Source: Streptomyces antnestii
Lineage (GTDB): Bacteria; Actinomycetota; Actinomycetes; Streptomycetales; Streptomycetaceae
Direction of reading: 5' to 3'
Assembly (NCBI RefSeq): GCF_004005495.1
Contig: NZ_RZYA01000003.1
Span: 475,343 to 539,342 of the forward strand
Length of the DNA stretch: 64,000 nucleotides
Shown: piece by piece, positions 25,282 through 33,559 of the stretch
Position numbering within the stretch: the first letter of the stretch is position 1
Layout of the letters: the number at the start of each line of letters is the position of its first letter
Made by a program: the position numbers and the translations under genes
Notes under the pieces: generated by a model
Databases searched by the model: none
What the model was told of the DNA's origin: nothing
Seen by the model: only the letters and a program-made list of their open reading frames with translations

Positions 25282-25616
25282 CGGATTCGCTCCACAGCGA
25301 GGGGATAGATCTGACGGAACCGTATGCCAGTCGAATAAATCGGGCGGTGTCCGTCCCGCGTGCCGCGCGGACGCAACTCTTTCGTCCTAAGGGGAGCGAT
25401 TCGGCTGGAAAACTGGTCTCCCGGTACGACGTGGCGTGTGCCCAGGTCTCGACCCGCTGGGGGCGCCACACGATCCGAAGCGCCCGTATTTTCCCGCTCC
25501 ACCCGAGCCGGATACGCCGCACACGGCGGCCAGAGAGCCAACCTGGCCCGATCCGCTCACGCCGCGAGCCCGGTGGTCCACCGATGACATTCCCGTGGCC
25601 GGGCCGAACTCGCTTG
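25282..25616. other. Intergenic region upstream of the LCP gene
   Basis: No supportable gene. It holds the leader and promoter of the minus-strand LCP gene and the 3' side of the S14/L28 operon. No strong hairpin was seen. Confidence 0.5.
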
Positions 25617-25922
25617 TCACCAACTGCTCTTGGTCACGCCGGGAAGCTCACCCGCGTGCGCCATCTCCCGTACGCGGATGCGGGACAGGCCGAAGGTGCG
25701 CAGGTAGCCGCGGGGGCGTCCGTCCACGGAGTCGCGGTTGCGCACGCGGGTGGCGCTGGCGTCGCGGGGCTGCCCGCTCAATTCCCGCTGGGCGGCAGCG
25801 CGTTCGTCCTCGGATGTCCGGGGGGACGAGATGATCGCCTTCAGCACGGCGCGCCGAGCCGCATAACGGGCCACGACAAGGCGTCGTCGTTCGTTCTTCG
25901 CGATCTTGCTCTTCTTCGCCAT
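25617..25922 (-). CDS. rpsN: Ribosomal protein S14, zinc-independent paralogue
   Basis: A 101-residue S14 of the long, cysteine-free type. It begins [14 protein letters not shown] and carries the conserved [22 protein letters not shown] end. The short zinc-binding form has CxxC pairs that are absent here. Such paralogues replace the zinc form when zinc is scarce and free its metal. It is coupled to the L28 gene by ATGA and shares its promoter region and probable Zur control. Confidence 0.95.
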   Translation of the reverse strand: MAKKSKIAKNERRRLVVARYAARRAVLKAIISSPRTSEDERAAAQRELSGQPRDASATRVRNRDSVDGRPRGYLRTFGLSRIRVREMAHAGELPGVTKSSW

Positions 25923-26158
25923 CAGATCTTCCCTCCCCGGGCGCGGATACGGGCCACCGCAGCCTCGACGCCGATCACGTCGACCGTCTTGATGCCCTTC
26001 GCGGACAGCCTGAGCCGGACGTGGCGCCCTTCGCTCGGCAGCCAGTAGCGCTTGCTCTGGATGTTCGGATCGAAGCGGCGCTTGCTGCGTCGGTGCGAGT
26101 GGGAGATGTGGTGCCCGAAGCCCGGCTGTCGGCGGGTGAGTTGGCAGTGGGCGGACAT
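25922..26158 (-). CDS. rpmB: Ribosomal protein L28, zinc-independent paralogue
   Basis: A 78-residue L28: [39 protein letters not shown] and the [13 protein letters not shown] segment. Only one Cys (C5) remains of the zinc-type cysteine pairs, so it should not bind zinc. It starts the minus-strand S14/L28 operon. The Zur-box candidate sits 47 nt upstream of its ATG, between it and the divergent L33 gene. Confidence 0.95.
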   Translation of the reverse strand: MSAHCQLTRRQPGFGHHISHSHRRSKRRFDPNIQSKRYWLPSEGRHVRLRLSAKGIKTVDVIGVEAAVARIRARGGKI

Positions 26159-26204
26159 GGTTGTTCCTCCTCGGGTGGCGACGACGGCAGCACCGTAGCA
26201 GTTA

Positions 26205-26230
26205 TATGAAAACGAAAACCAATCTCATGT
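26205..26230. promoter_or_regulatory. Candidate Zur operator in the divergent ribosomal-gene promoter
   Basis: AT-rich stretch with two overlapping partial matches to the Streptomyces Zur consensus TGAAAATGATTTTCA. One is TGAAAACGAAAACCA (26207-26221) and the other, on the minus strand, is TGAGATTGGTTTTCG (26213-26227, 11 of 15 by eye). It is only 15 nt before the L33 start, so binding would block transcription in both directions. Confidence 0.6.
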
Positions 26231-26242
26231 AGAGTCGGTTCC

Positions 26243-26407
26243 ATGGCCCGTAACGAACTCCGTCCGATCATCAAGCTGAGGTCCACCGCCGGCACCGGCT
26301 ACACCTACGTGACCCGCAAGAACCGCCGTAACGACCCCGACCGGCTGACGCTGCGCAAGTACGACCCCGTCGTCGGCCGGCACGTCGACTTCCGTGAGGA
26401 GCGCTGA
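26243..26407 (+). CDS. rpmG: Ribosomal protein L33, zinc-independent paralogue
   Basis: A 54-residue protein, [20 protein letters not shown] at the N-terminus and [20 protein letters not shown] at the end. It is the bacterial L33 pattern without the two CxxC zinc knuckles. It has no strong ribosome site, and the 5' leader after the Zur-box candidate is very short, so translation could be leaderless or nearly so. It is first in a plus-strand run L33-L31-CobW-S18; five nt separate it from L31. Confidence 0.92.
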   Translation: MARNELRPIIKLRSTAGTGYTYVTRKNRRNDPDRLTLRKYDPVVGRHVDFREER

Positions 26408-26412
26408 GAGCC

Positions 26413-26670
26413 GTGAAGCCCGGAATCCACCCCGCGTACCGCCCGGTCGTCTTCCGTGACCGGGTCGCCGACTTCGCCTTCCTGACCCGGTCGACGGCCA
26501 CGAGCGACAAGACCGTCGAGTGGGAGGACGGCAACACCTACCCGGTCATCGACGTCGAGATCTCCTCGGCGAGCCACCCCTTCTACACCGGCACCCAACG
26601 GGTCCTGGACACGGCGGGGCGGGTAGAACGCTTCGAGCGGCGTTACGGACGGGGACGGAGCGAGCCGTGA
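26413..26670 (+). CDS. rpmE2: Ribosomal protein L31 type B
   Basis: An 85-residue type B L31 ([38 protein letters not shown]). It lacks the CxxC of the zinc-binding type A form. It is the standard substitute for RpmE when zinc is low. The GTG start is at 26413, and the stop overlaps the CobW-like start (GTGA). Confidence 0.95.
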   Translation: MKPGIHPAYRPVVFRDRVADFAFLTRSTATSDKTVEWEDGNTYPVIDVEISSASHPFYTGTQRVLDTAGRVERFERRYGRGRSEP

Positions 26671-27842
26671 GCGCGGACCGGACGCGGCTGCCGGTCGCGA
26701 TCGTCGCAGGCTTGCACGCCGACGCCCGCCGGGCCGCCGTCGAGGAGATCCTGCGTACGGTCCCCGGCTCGGTCGCGCTGCACCACGACCTGACGTCGGC
26801 CGTCGACAGCACGGTGCGCCGGACGGTACGCGACGCCGTCGGTCCGCTGAGCAGCGGCGACGCGCCCTTGGTGAACGACTGTGCGTGCTGCGCACTGCGC
26901 GAGGACCTCGTCCCCGAACTGCTGAGGCTCGCGCAGGAGGGCAGGTACCGGCTGGCCGTCGTGGAGCTGTGGGACTCCGTCGAGCCCCAGGCCATGGCCG
27001 CGGTCATCGCCGCCGCGGGAGCACCGCTGGCGCTGACCGGGGTCGCCACCGCCATCGACCCGGCACTCGTCCTGCCCTGCCTGTCCAACGGTGACGACCT
27101 GGCCGACGTCGGCCTCGCCGCCGCCCCGACCGACCAGCGCACGGTCGCCGACACCTTCGCCCGGCAGCTGGAATACCCCACGGTGATCGCCCTCGCCGAG
27201 GCCGACGCGTACGGGGAGGGCGGCGAGGCCGCCGATGACACCGACCACGCGCTGCTCGCCCAGCTCACGCCGGGCGCACGCAAGGTACGCGTGGACGGCG
27301 GCACCCTGGGAGCTGCTCTGCTGAGAGGCTTCGACATGGCAGCGGCTCATGCCCGTGTGCATCCCGCGTGCGCGCTGCTGCCGCAGGCGTGCGACGAGCA
27401 TGGCGCGAGTACCTTCGCCTGGCGGCGCGAACGCCCCTTCCACCCGCAGCGCCTGTACACGGCGCTGGAGGACCTGACCTGCGCCGCCGCCCGCAGCCGT
27501 GGTCGGTTCTGGCTGGCGGACCGTCCCGACACCCTGCTGTCGTGGGACGCCGCGGGCGGCGCGCTCTGCGTGGAGTCGGCCGGCCCCTGGCTGGCCGCCC
27601 TGCCCGACGCGGCCTGGGAGATGGTGCCCGCCGAACGCCGGATCGCCGCCTCCGTGGACTGGCACCCCGAACACGGCGACCGCTGCCAGTACCTCACCTT
27701 CACCTCGCCCGGCCTCGACAGCGACGGCCTGGCGGAGCTGCTCGACTCGTGCCTGCTCACCGACGACGAGTACGCGGCGGGCACGGACGGCTGGAAGCAA
27801 CTCCCGCACGCCTTCGACGACTTGCTTGACCCGGTGACCTGA
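26667..27842 (+). CDS. CobW/COG0523-like protein without a P-loop
   Basis: A 391-residue protein laid out like the COG0523 metallochaperone GTPases. It has an N-terminal domain with the conserved Cys motif CACC (residues 72-75, as [10 protein letters not shown]) and a C-terminal CobW_C-type domain ending in a region rich in Asp/Glu. However, the Walker A position reads GLHADARR (about 15-22) in place of GxxGxGKT, and the NKxD position reads AEAD (about residue 175). GTP hydrolysis is therefore doubtful. Its place in the Zur-type operon suggests zinc handling or a scaffold role. Confidence 0.82.
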   Translation: MSADRTRLPVAIVAGLHADARRAAVEEILRTVPGSVALHHDLTSAVDSTVRRTVRDAVGPLSSGDAPLVNDCACCALREDLVPELLRLAQEGRYRLAVVELWDSVEPQAMAAVIAAAGAPLALTGVATAIDPALVLPCLSNGDDLADVGLAAAPTDQRTVADTFARQLEYPTVIALAEADAYGEGGEAADDTDHALLAQLTPGARKVRVDGGTLGAALLRGFDMAAAHARVHPACALLPQACDEHGASTFAWRRERPFHPQRLYTALEDLTCAAARSRGRFWLADRPDTLLSWDAAGGALCVESAGPWLAALPDAAWEMVPAERRIAASVDWHPEHGDRCQYLTFTSPGLDSDGLAELLDSCLLTDDEYAAGTDGWKQLPHAFDDLLDPVT

Positions 27843-27883
27843 AAACCGGACAAGGCGACCTGAAAGAAAGGACCGGCCCCACC

Positions 27884-28126
27884 ATGTCCCGACGTACGAG
27901 CACCGCACGGCAGCCCGCCACGCGTCAGCGAATGAACCCGCTGGACGCCGCCGGCATCACTTACATCGACTACAAGGACACCGACCTGCTGCGGAGGTTC
28001 ATCTCCGACCGCGGGAAGATCCGCAGCCGTCGGGTGACCCACGTGACGCGTCAGCAGCAGCGGCAGCTGGCGCAGGCCATCAAGAACGCACGCGAGATGG
28101 CTCTGCTGCCCTACAGCTCCCGCTGA
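27884..28126 (+). CDS. rpsR: Ribosomal protein S18, zinc-independent paralogue
   Basis: An 80-residue S18 with the conserved segments [20 protein letters not shown] and [29 protein letters not shown]. It has no cysteines, as expected for a zinc-independent copy. It is last in the L33-L31-CobW-S18 series, 41 nt after the CobW-like gene. GAAAGGA lies upstream of the ATG. Confidence 0.95.
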   Translation: MSRRTSTARQPATRQRMNPLDAAGITYIDYKDTDLLRRFISDRGKIRSRRVTHVTRQQQRQLAQAIKNAREMALLPYSSR

Positions 28127-28137
28127 GGTCTGTGCCC

Positions 28138-28345
28138 GGACGACGGTGGCCATCAAGGAAATGATGGTCCTGGACACCTTCCGGCGCCGAGGCATCGCCC
28201 GAGCCTTCCACGCCCCCTCCTCGCACGCCGCGAAGAGGCACCGGCATCACTGATGGTGTCCTTGACCAACCATCAGGACGGCCGCGTCCAGACCCTGTAC
28301 GAGAAGTGGGGCTACGAGGTGATCGCGATCGGTCTCGCGTGGGGT
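28138..28345 (+). pseudogene. GNAT acetyltransferase remnant (truncated, frameshifted)
   Basis: Directly after S18, one frame reads VAIKEMMVLDTFRRRGIARAFH, the acetyl-CoA-binding R-x-x-G motif of GNAT enzymes. A second frame then continues LLARREEAPASLMVSLTNHQDGRVQTLYEKWGYEVI, the C-terminal strand-helix of the same family. The frame changes near 28215-28222, and the N-terminal half is missing. This is a dead fragment with no start of its own. Confidence 0.65.
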
Positions 28346-28402
28346 GGAAGGCGCTTCGGGAGCAAGCCGGCTCTCGACCGGCTCCCCGCGTCTGCCTGTG
28401 AG

Positions 28403-28714
28403 TCAGACGGCGGCAGGGGCACCGAGCATCGCGGAAGCCTGCTGGAACGGGCTGAGGACACGCGTGGGCGCCTCGACGGGGAGAGCGCCGCGGCAGGTGA
28501 AGCCGAGTCGGCTCATGGCCCGGAGGACTTCGCCGGCGCTGAAGTCGCGGCGGTCCTGGCGCGTGATGACCTGCCCGACCTGCTTGATCGGATAGGTGCG
28601 GCGGCCGATGATCACGGACTCGCCGGTGACCTGTTCGGGCTTGACGCCCTTCATGGACTCCAGGACGCCGCTCTTGGTGAGGTCGAACGGGAAGCGGGCG
28701 ATGACACAGCGCAT
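28403..28714 (-). CDS. Small conserved Streptomyces protein (SCO5918-like)
   Basis: A 103-residue protein starting MRCVIARFPFDLTKSGVLESMKGV. It matches, from memory, the SCO5918-family hypothetical proteins found beside the cold-shock DEAD-box helicase in Streptomyces. There is no signal peptide and no known catalytic motif; the N-terminal half looks like a compact alpha/beta unit. It lies downstream of the CBS-like gene on the same strand, so it is probably part of the helicase operon. Confidence 0.72.
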   Translation of the reverse strand: MRCVIARFPFDLTKSGVLESMKGVKPEQVTGESVIIGRRTYPIKQVGQVITRQDRRDFSAGEVLRAMSRLGFTCRGALPVEAPTRVLSPFQQASAMLGAPAAV

Positions 28715-28778
28715 GAAGCCTCACAGGGAGAAGAGGGGAGACGGTGCTGCCGCGATCAGGCTGCAGTGCGTGCGGGGC

Positions 28779-29090
28779 TCAGGCGGCCGTGTTCACCGCT
28801 GTGGTGAAGGGGCTGTAGCTGTCGAGGATGTCGCGCAGTTGGAACCGGTCCGTGTACGTGGGGCTGTCACGGATGGCGGTGAGCTGGGCCTTCGTGACCA
28901 GTCCGGTGCACAGACTGTCGTTGTCGCAGACGAGAAGGTGCTCGGTGCAGGCGCTGGCCATGACGGCCAGGGCCACCTCGACGGTCATGTCGTTGCAGAC
29001 CTGCGGACCTGCCGTGTCCGCGGCGGCGGCCAGTGGTCTTGGGGGAGGGGAGGAGCTCACCGAGTGGAGTTGCATCTGAACCAGCGTCAA
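28779..29090 (-). CDS. CBS-domain-like small protein
   Basis: A 103-residue protein. The segment VCNDMTVEVALAVMASACTEHLLVCDNDSLCTGLVTKAQLTAIRDSPTYTDRFQLRDIL is written here only by its ends: VCNDMTVEVALAVM and CTGLVTKAQLTAI. It resembles one CBS motif (beta-alpha-beta with the D-x-L-x-G-x-V-T turn), which binds adenosyl ligands. The TTG at 29090 has a perfect AGGAGG six nt upstream, whereas the longer in-frame ATG at 29129 has none. The frame follows the helicase gene. Confidence 0.68.
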   Translation of the reverse strand: MTLVQMQLHSVSSSPPPRPLAAAADTAGPQVCNDMTVEVALAVMASACTEHLLVCDNDSLCTGLVTKAQLTAIRDSPTYTDRFQLRDILDSYSPFTTAVNTAA

Positions 29091-29136
29091 GACATGCCTC
29101 CTGCAGAGGTGGAGAAGTTTCGCGGTCATGAAGGTT

Positions 29137-30570
29137 CTAGGCTGCCGCGCCGAAGGAGGGCTGCCGCACGGCGGCGCGCCGGGCCGCCGAGGCGGCGCTG
29201 CGTCGGCCGCGGTAGGACGTGTTGCGGCTGCGGCTGCGCTGACGTTGCTCGGCCACCGGTGCGGTGATCGTCACGGGGATACCGGAGGGGGCCTGGGCGC
29301 CGGTGATCCGGCGGAGTGTCTCTTCGCCGGAGCGGACCGGAGTGGTCCGGGGGACGATGCCGGCGGTGGCCATGAGGCGGGTCATGTCGCGGCGCTGGTC
29401 AGGGGTGACCAATGTGACGACGCTGCCGGACTCGCCGGCCCGGGCGGTGCGGCCGCCGCGGTGGAGGTAGTCCTTGTGGTCGGTGGGCGGGTCGACGTTG
29501 ACGACGAGGTCGAGGTTGTCGACGTGGATGCCCCGTGCCGCGACGTTCGTCGCGACGAGCACGGTGACGTGCCCGGTCTTGAACTGGGTCAGGGTCCGGG
29601 TGCGCTGAGGCTGCGACTTCCCGCCGTGCAGCGCGGCGGCCCGCACACCGCTGTTCAGCAGATCCTGCGTCAGCCGGTCGACGGCGTGCTTGGTGTCCAG
29701 GAACATGATCACCCGGCCGTCGCGTGCGGCGATCTCGGTCGTCGTCCGGTGCTTGTCGGCTCCGTGGACGTGCAGGACGTGGTGCTCCATCGTGGTGACC
29801 GCGCCTGCCGACGGGTCGACGGAGTGGACGACCGGGTCGGTGAGGTAGCGACGGACCAAGAGGTCGACGTTGCGGTCGAGGGTGGCGGAGAACAGCATCC
29901 GTTGGCCCTCGGGGCGTACCTGATCCAGGAGCGCGGTGACCTGGGGCATGAAGCCCATGTCGGCCATCTGGTCGGCCTCGTCCAGGACGGTGATCGCGAC
30001 CTCGGCCAGTCGGCAGTCGCCCCGGTCGATGAGGTCCTTGAGGCGGCCCGGCGTCGCGACGACGACTTCGGCGCCGGCGCGCAGTGCGCCGGACTGCCGG
30101 CGGATCGGCATTCCGCCGACGACGGTGGCCAGGCGCAGCCTCACCGAGCGGGCGTACGGGGTGAGAGCGTCGGTCACCTGCTGGGCCAACTCACGCGTCG
30201 GTACGAGGACGAGAGCCAGCGGCTGGCCGGGTTCGGCACGCTGTCCGGCGGTGCGTGCCAGCAGGGCCAGGCCGAAGGCGAGGGTCTTGCCCGAGCCCGT
30301 GCGCCCACGACCGAGTACATCGCGGCCCGCGAGGGTGTTCGGCAGGGTCGCGCCCTGGATCGGGAACGGGATGCGCATGCCCTGCGCGGTGAGCGACGCG
30401 AGCAGCTGCTCGGGGAGGCCGAGGTCGGTGAACGCCTCGACGGCGGGCAGCGCGGGAGTGATCGTCTTGGGCAGGGCGAATTCGCCCGAGGCCACGGCGG
30501 ACCTTCGACGGCTCGGACCACCGGTTCGGCTGCGGCGGGGGGAGCGGCTGTTCGTACGCGCGGGGTTCAT
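29137..30570 (-). CDS. DEAD-box RNA helicase
   Basis: A 477-residue ATP-dependent RNA helicase with all motifs in order: Q motif (FPIQ), motif I GRGRTGSGKT, Ia PTRELAQQ, GG, TPGRL, II DEAD, III SAT, then the second domain with VATNVAARGI and YLHRGGRTARAGESG (motif VI HRxGRxxR variant). It has a basic Arg/Ser-rich N-terminal extension of about 30 residues and an Arg/Ser-rich C-terminus. The ATG at 30570 has GGAAGG six nt upstream. It sits next to a cold-shock gene, so a role in RNA remodelling at low temperature is likely. Confidence 0.93.
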   Translation of the reverse strand: MNPARTNSRSPRRSRTGGPSRRRSAVASGEFALPKTITPALPAVEAFTDLGLPEQLLASLTAQGMRIPFPIQGATLPNTLAGRDVLGRGRTGSGKTLAFGLALLARTAGQRAEPGQPLALVLVPTRELAQQVTDALTPYARSVRLRLATVVGGMPIRRQSGALRAGAEVVVATPGRLKDLIDRGDCRLAEVAITVLDEADQMADMGFMPQVTALLDQVRPEGQRMLFSATLDRNVDLLVRRYLTDPVVHSVDPSAGAVTTMEHHVLHVHGADKHRTTTEIAARDGRVIMFLDTKHAVDRLTQDLLNSGVRAAALHGGKSQPQRTRTLTQFKTGHVTVLVATNVAARGIHVDNLDLVVNVDPPTDHKDYLHRGGRTARAGESGSVVTLVTPDQRRDMTRLMATAGIVPRTTPVRSGEETLRRITGAQAPSGIPVTITAPVAEQRQRSRSRNTSYRGRRSAASAARRAAVRQPSFGAAA

Positions 30571-30786
30571 ACAGAACCTTCCTTGATGCGGCACGCATCA
30601 AGGAACTCTCGCAACAGAGGAACAGTGCGGAGAGTCGCAAGTACGGGCCGAATGAAATGCGAAAGCGACAGTGGCCTGCAATGCGACAGATTTAAATGCA
30701 GGCGATTAAACCGGTCGGAATTCCTGGACGGTGATCCGTGGTGAGGAATCCATCGGGGAATGTTCGCTACGAAGTGTGTGTCGGCG

Positions 30787-30990
30787 TCAGGCGGGAATGA
30801 TGTTCTCGGCAATCGGGCCCTTCTGGCCCTGCGCGATGTCGAAGGTGACCTTCTGGCCTTCGGTCAGCTCACGGAAGCCTTGGGCGGCGATGTTCGAGAA
30901 GTGGGCGAACACGTCAGCGCCGCCGCCGTCCTGCTCGATGAAGCCGAACCCCTTGGCCGCGTTGAACCACTTCACAGTGCCGGACGCCAT
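30787..30990 (-). CDS. Cold-shock protein, CspA family
   Basis: A 67-residue single cold-shock domain with both RNA-binding motifs: [14 protein letters not shown] (RNP1) and DVFAHFSNI (RNP2). It binds single-stranded nucleic acid and is expected to melt RNA structure in the cold. The ATG at 30990 has GGAGATG upstream. A leader-like region of several hundred nt lies in front of it, as is usual for such genes. Confidence 0.95.
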   Translation of the reverse strand: MASGTVKWFNAAKGFGFIEQDGGGADVFAHFSNIAAQGFRELTEGQKVTFDIAQGQKGPIAENIIPA

Positions 30991-31583
30991 GTCGCATCTC
31001 CTTGTGGGGCAGTACGCCGGTACCCGCAATCGACGGGTACCGGGTCGCCGCGATGATGCCCCGCCCGGAGAATGACCGGAAATACAAAACGCTCTCCACA
31101 GCTGAAAACTGCTGACACGAGCGTTGAAGTTTTGGGAACCACAACTGCAACTGAGAATGACAGTAGCATGCGGTAGCGGCCTGCGTGTGGTAAATGATTC
31201 CGATCTGTTCGCCGCGGTAAACACACTGTCCGCGCGGCGCGTCAAACTCTCATGTCGCGGTCATAGATATTGGGACACCGTAAAATCTGGTGTCCCAGAA
31301 GAGCGGTCGCTTATTTCTGGCTCGTCGGGCGCCACTATTGAGGGTGAGATCGCCCTGCGATGTCGCTCCCACCAGCCTGTATGCCGACCCCGACGCGGAA
31401 CGGCGGCCGCGCAGCGATGCTGCTGCGCGGCTCTGACACGGCCGCCCCAGGTCCTGCCACCATCGCTTGAAGGCCGCAGCCCGTGGTCCGCGCGAAGCAG
31501 TCGAACGGCAGGGCTGTTCGGGGAGCGCGGTAGTGCGCGCTCCGCGTACAGGCGGGAGGCGCAGGGGTGGGTGCGCCCCCGCC
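30991..31583. other. Leader and intergenic region upstream of the cold-shock gene
   Basis: No supportable gene. The part next to the cold-shock start (30991-31330) is AT-richer than the rest and likely holds its promoter and leader RNA. The remainder lies 3' of the MerR-type gene. Confidence 0.5.
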
Positions 31584-31928
31584 TCAGCCCGAGTCCGCGG
31601 TCGTCGGGTTCTCCGCTTCGGCAGCCTTGCGGTATTCGGCGTTGATGCGCTGAGCCTCTTCGAGCTGATCCTCGAGGATCACGATGCGGCAGGCGGCCTC
31701 GATGGGGGTGCCCTGATCGACTAGTTCCCGGGCGCGGGCGGCGATCCGCAGCTGGTAGCGCGAGTAGCGGCGGTGCCCACCGCCGGAGCGCAGCGGGGTG
31801 ATGAGGCGGGCTTCTCCGATGGCGCGGAGGAAGCCCTGCGTGGTGCCGAGCATCTCGGCGGCCCGGCCCATCGTGTAGGCGGGGTAGTCGTCGTCATCGA
31901 GACGGCTGAACGAGTCGTCTGCTGTCAT
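31584..31928 (-). CDS. MerR-type DNA-binding regulator
   Basis: A 114-residue protein: a MerR-like winged helix at about residues 15-85 (AYTMGRAAEMLGTTQGFLRAIGEARLITPLRSGGGHRRYSRYQL) and a coiled-coil tail (RIVILEDQLEEAQRINAEYRKAAEAE). The ATG at 31928 is used because GAGAGGTG precedes it; the frame is open further upstream without coding signs. It is short for a classical MerR and lacks a ligand-binding domain, so it acts as a simple DNA-binding protein. A long palindrome lies in its leader at 31955-31986. Confidence 0.85.
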   Translation of the reverse strand: MTADDSFSRLDDDDYPAYTMGRAAEMLGTTQGFLRAIGEARLITPLRSGGGHRRYSRYQLRIAARARELVDQGTPIEAACRIVILEDQLEEAQRINAEYRKAAEAENPTTADSG

Positions 31929-31954
31929 TTGCACCTCTCTGTGGAACGCGTCGA

Positions 31955-31986
31955 GGGGCCCGGGTGCCAATTGGCACCCGGGCCCC
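31955..31986. promoter_or_regulatory. Perfect 32-bp palindrome upstream of the MerR-type gene
   Basis: Perfect palindrome: 14-bp arms GGGGCCCGGGTGCC and complement around the centre AATT. It is 27 nt before the MerR ATG on the minus strand. It could be the regulator's operator, or an RNA hairpin in the leader. Confidence 0.7.
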
Positions 31987-32642
31987 GAAGGAACTTGCTA
32001 CACCATCTGCCGGCCTTGATGTTGCACCGGCCTTCTGTTTCCGCCGACCCGACCTGGAACTTGTCGGGATTGCGGGGATCGCGATTGCTTGACCGGAGAC
32101 CACCTCACTATCGATGTCCTGCGGTACCCGGGCTCAACATTCCGCCCGGGCGATCCTGATGGCGCCTGGCTCCTCCGTTCCTTCCCTCTGGATTCGATCA
32201 CTTGCCTACTGCTGGTACTGCTCTGTGGCCTGTCACAGCGCCACCCTCCGGCAGCCAGCCCCGTCGCCCGTCCTGCGTCTGCTCTGGCTCAGAACCCCAC
32301 TGCCGGACATCCCGGTGCGCGCGCCCGCAGCCGACGCCTTCACCGAGGTGCTGCTTCCTCGACTGCACTGCTCACGGCGGCCCCTGATCACTGCGGGCCA
32401 CCCGGTCCGGTCGTCAGTCCCGTCGCCGTCCTGCGAAAGCCTGGCTTCGAAACTCCACCACCGCACCGCCCTGCGAACTACAACTGCGGTACTGCTGCCC
32501 GCCAGTTCATCTCTGCCGGGCCCTGTTGTCTCTCTGGCTACGAGAAAAACCATAACCAGGCCAAAGCCCAATGTCTACTGTGGCCGACATAGATTTCCGC
32601 GAGTCGCGCAGTGAGACAGTCGTCCTCGGTCACTGAGTGGGC

Positions 32643-32668
32643 GTGAGGCCCGCCTCGGTCGGCCTCAC
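32643..32668. terminator. Isolated hairpin
   Basis: Inverted repeat GTGAGGCC / GGCCTCAC with a 10-nt loop and no gene adjacent. Probably a leftover terminator of a lost gene. Confidence 0.45.
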
Positions 32669-32730
32669 CCGCTCCGACAGGCGCCGATGCGTCGGCCACG
32701 ATCGGCGGGCCAGATCTTGTTACCTGCAGT

Positions 32731-32763
32731 GACTGCGACTGCGACTGCGACTGCGACTGCGAC
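32731..32763. repeat. Hexanucleotide tandem repeat (GACTGC)
   Basis: Five exact tandem copies of GACTGC plus a further GAC. A simple slippage repeat in noncoding DNA. Confidence 0.9.
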
Positions 32764-32990
32764 CTTCGGCATCGTTGTCGTCCCGGAGCTCGTCACCAAC
32801 ACCCCGCGCAACGGCTGCGGTTCGGCCAAGCGAACGCGGAGGCCGCACCCGTCCTTGCGGTCGGTGAAGCGGCGGGTGTGCCCATGCCCCACGGGCGCCG
32901 GCGGGGTCTCTGTCCGAAGGCCGCATACGCGGCCGTCGAGAAGGGCTCTTCTCGCACAGGCCGGCTGGACGGACACCGCGTCCCGACACC

Positions 32991-33065
32991 ATGCTCGACC
33001 GGCTGGAGAAGTCCTTCGAGAGCCAACGCCGCTTCGTCGCCAACGCCTCGCATGAACTCAAGACG
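32991..33065 (+). pseudogene. Histidine kinase fragment (H-box)
   Basis: A 25-codon stretch reads MLDRLEKSFESQRRF then VANASHELKT, the dimerisation H-box of sensor kinases with the phospho-accepting His at 33051-33053. The expected PL and the rest of the kinase are missing; the similarity stops abruptly at the point where another fragment begins on the opposite strand. Confidence 0.7.
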
Positions 33066-33178
33066 TCCTCGCGGTCCAGCGCGCCGGCCTCCAGGCCGGC
33101 CTCGTCGTAGAGCCGCTGCCCCTCGGCGGACCGTGTGCGCCGGAAGACCTCGTAGGTGAGCGAGTCGGACGGATTCAT
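33062..33178 (-). pseudogene. Antiparallel gene fragment abutting the kinase remnant
   Basis: Read on the minus strand from the ATG at 33178: MNPSDSLTYEVFRRTRSAEG and on to LEAGALDREDVL. It looks like real coding sequence but runs into the complement of the kinase H-box. The source gene is not recognised. Best read as one side of a rearrangement joint. Confidence 0.4.
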
Positions 33179-33299
33179 GAACGCGTACCCGCGTGACACG
33201 GTCCTGCTGCTCGCGGCGCGCACTCAGCCACCAGGATCTGGGAGACCTCGACCAAGATCTTCTCCCAGATTTCTCCCAAACGATCATCGGAGACGCAGG

Positions 33300-33332
33300 A
33301 AGGGCCTGATCCGGATTCCGGATCAGGCCCTT
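33300..33332. terminator. Palindromic hairpin beside attL
   Basis: Inverted repeat with 16-bp arms (AAGGGCCTGATCCGGA side) around a single central base, just left of the att repeat. The hairpin at 38255-38292 holds the same position relative to attR. Confidence 0.75.
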
Positions 33333-33345
33333 GACCTGGTATTTC

Positions 33346-33392
33346 AGCTGTCAGGGTGGCGGGATTTGAACCCACGACCTCTTCGTCCCGAA
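33346..33392. repeat. attL: copy of the tRNA-Pro 3' end
   Basis: 47 bp matching 38304-38350 at 46 positions; bases 33354-33392 are an unbroken 39-bp identity. The block equals the tRNA-Pro sequence from the anticodon loop to the 3' end, without the 5' half of a tRNA, so this is a non-functional half: the distal att site. Confidence 0.92.
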
Positions 33393-33559
33393 GCAACTTG
33401 GGATGGTCGCTGTGCTTGGGCTGCTGTGGCTGTCACCTGTGCTGATGGTCCGCTGGCGTCCACCGTTGTGTGCGCCTGTGCGCCTGTGCGTCTGCGTTGT
33501 CACGCAGTTAGACACTCACTGAGGGCACCAGCGCCGCTGGGGGGCGCCCCGCACCCGGA

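Larger units (their letters stand above)
31987..32990. other. Gene-poor stretch with scars
   Basis: Several open frames overlap in both directions, but none has a ribosome site, codon character or family resemblance, so I call no gene. It contains a hairpin (32643-32668) and a hexanucleotide repeat (32731-32763). The composition fits eroded, formerly mobile DNA. Confidence 0.55.

Noticed and set aside
32089..32614. Overlapping plus- and minus-strand open frames of 110-167 codons
   Set aside because: No ribosome site, no coding pattern, and conflicting frames. They are chance open frames in GC-rich DNA.
32731..32763. GACTGC tandem repeat as a CRISPR array
   Set aside because: The unit is six bases with no spacers, so it is a simple repeat.
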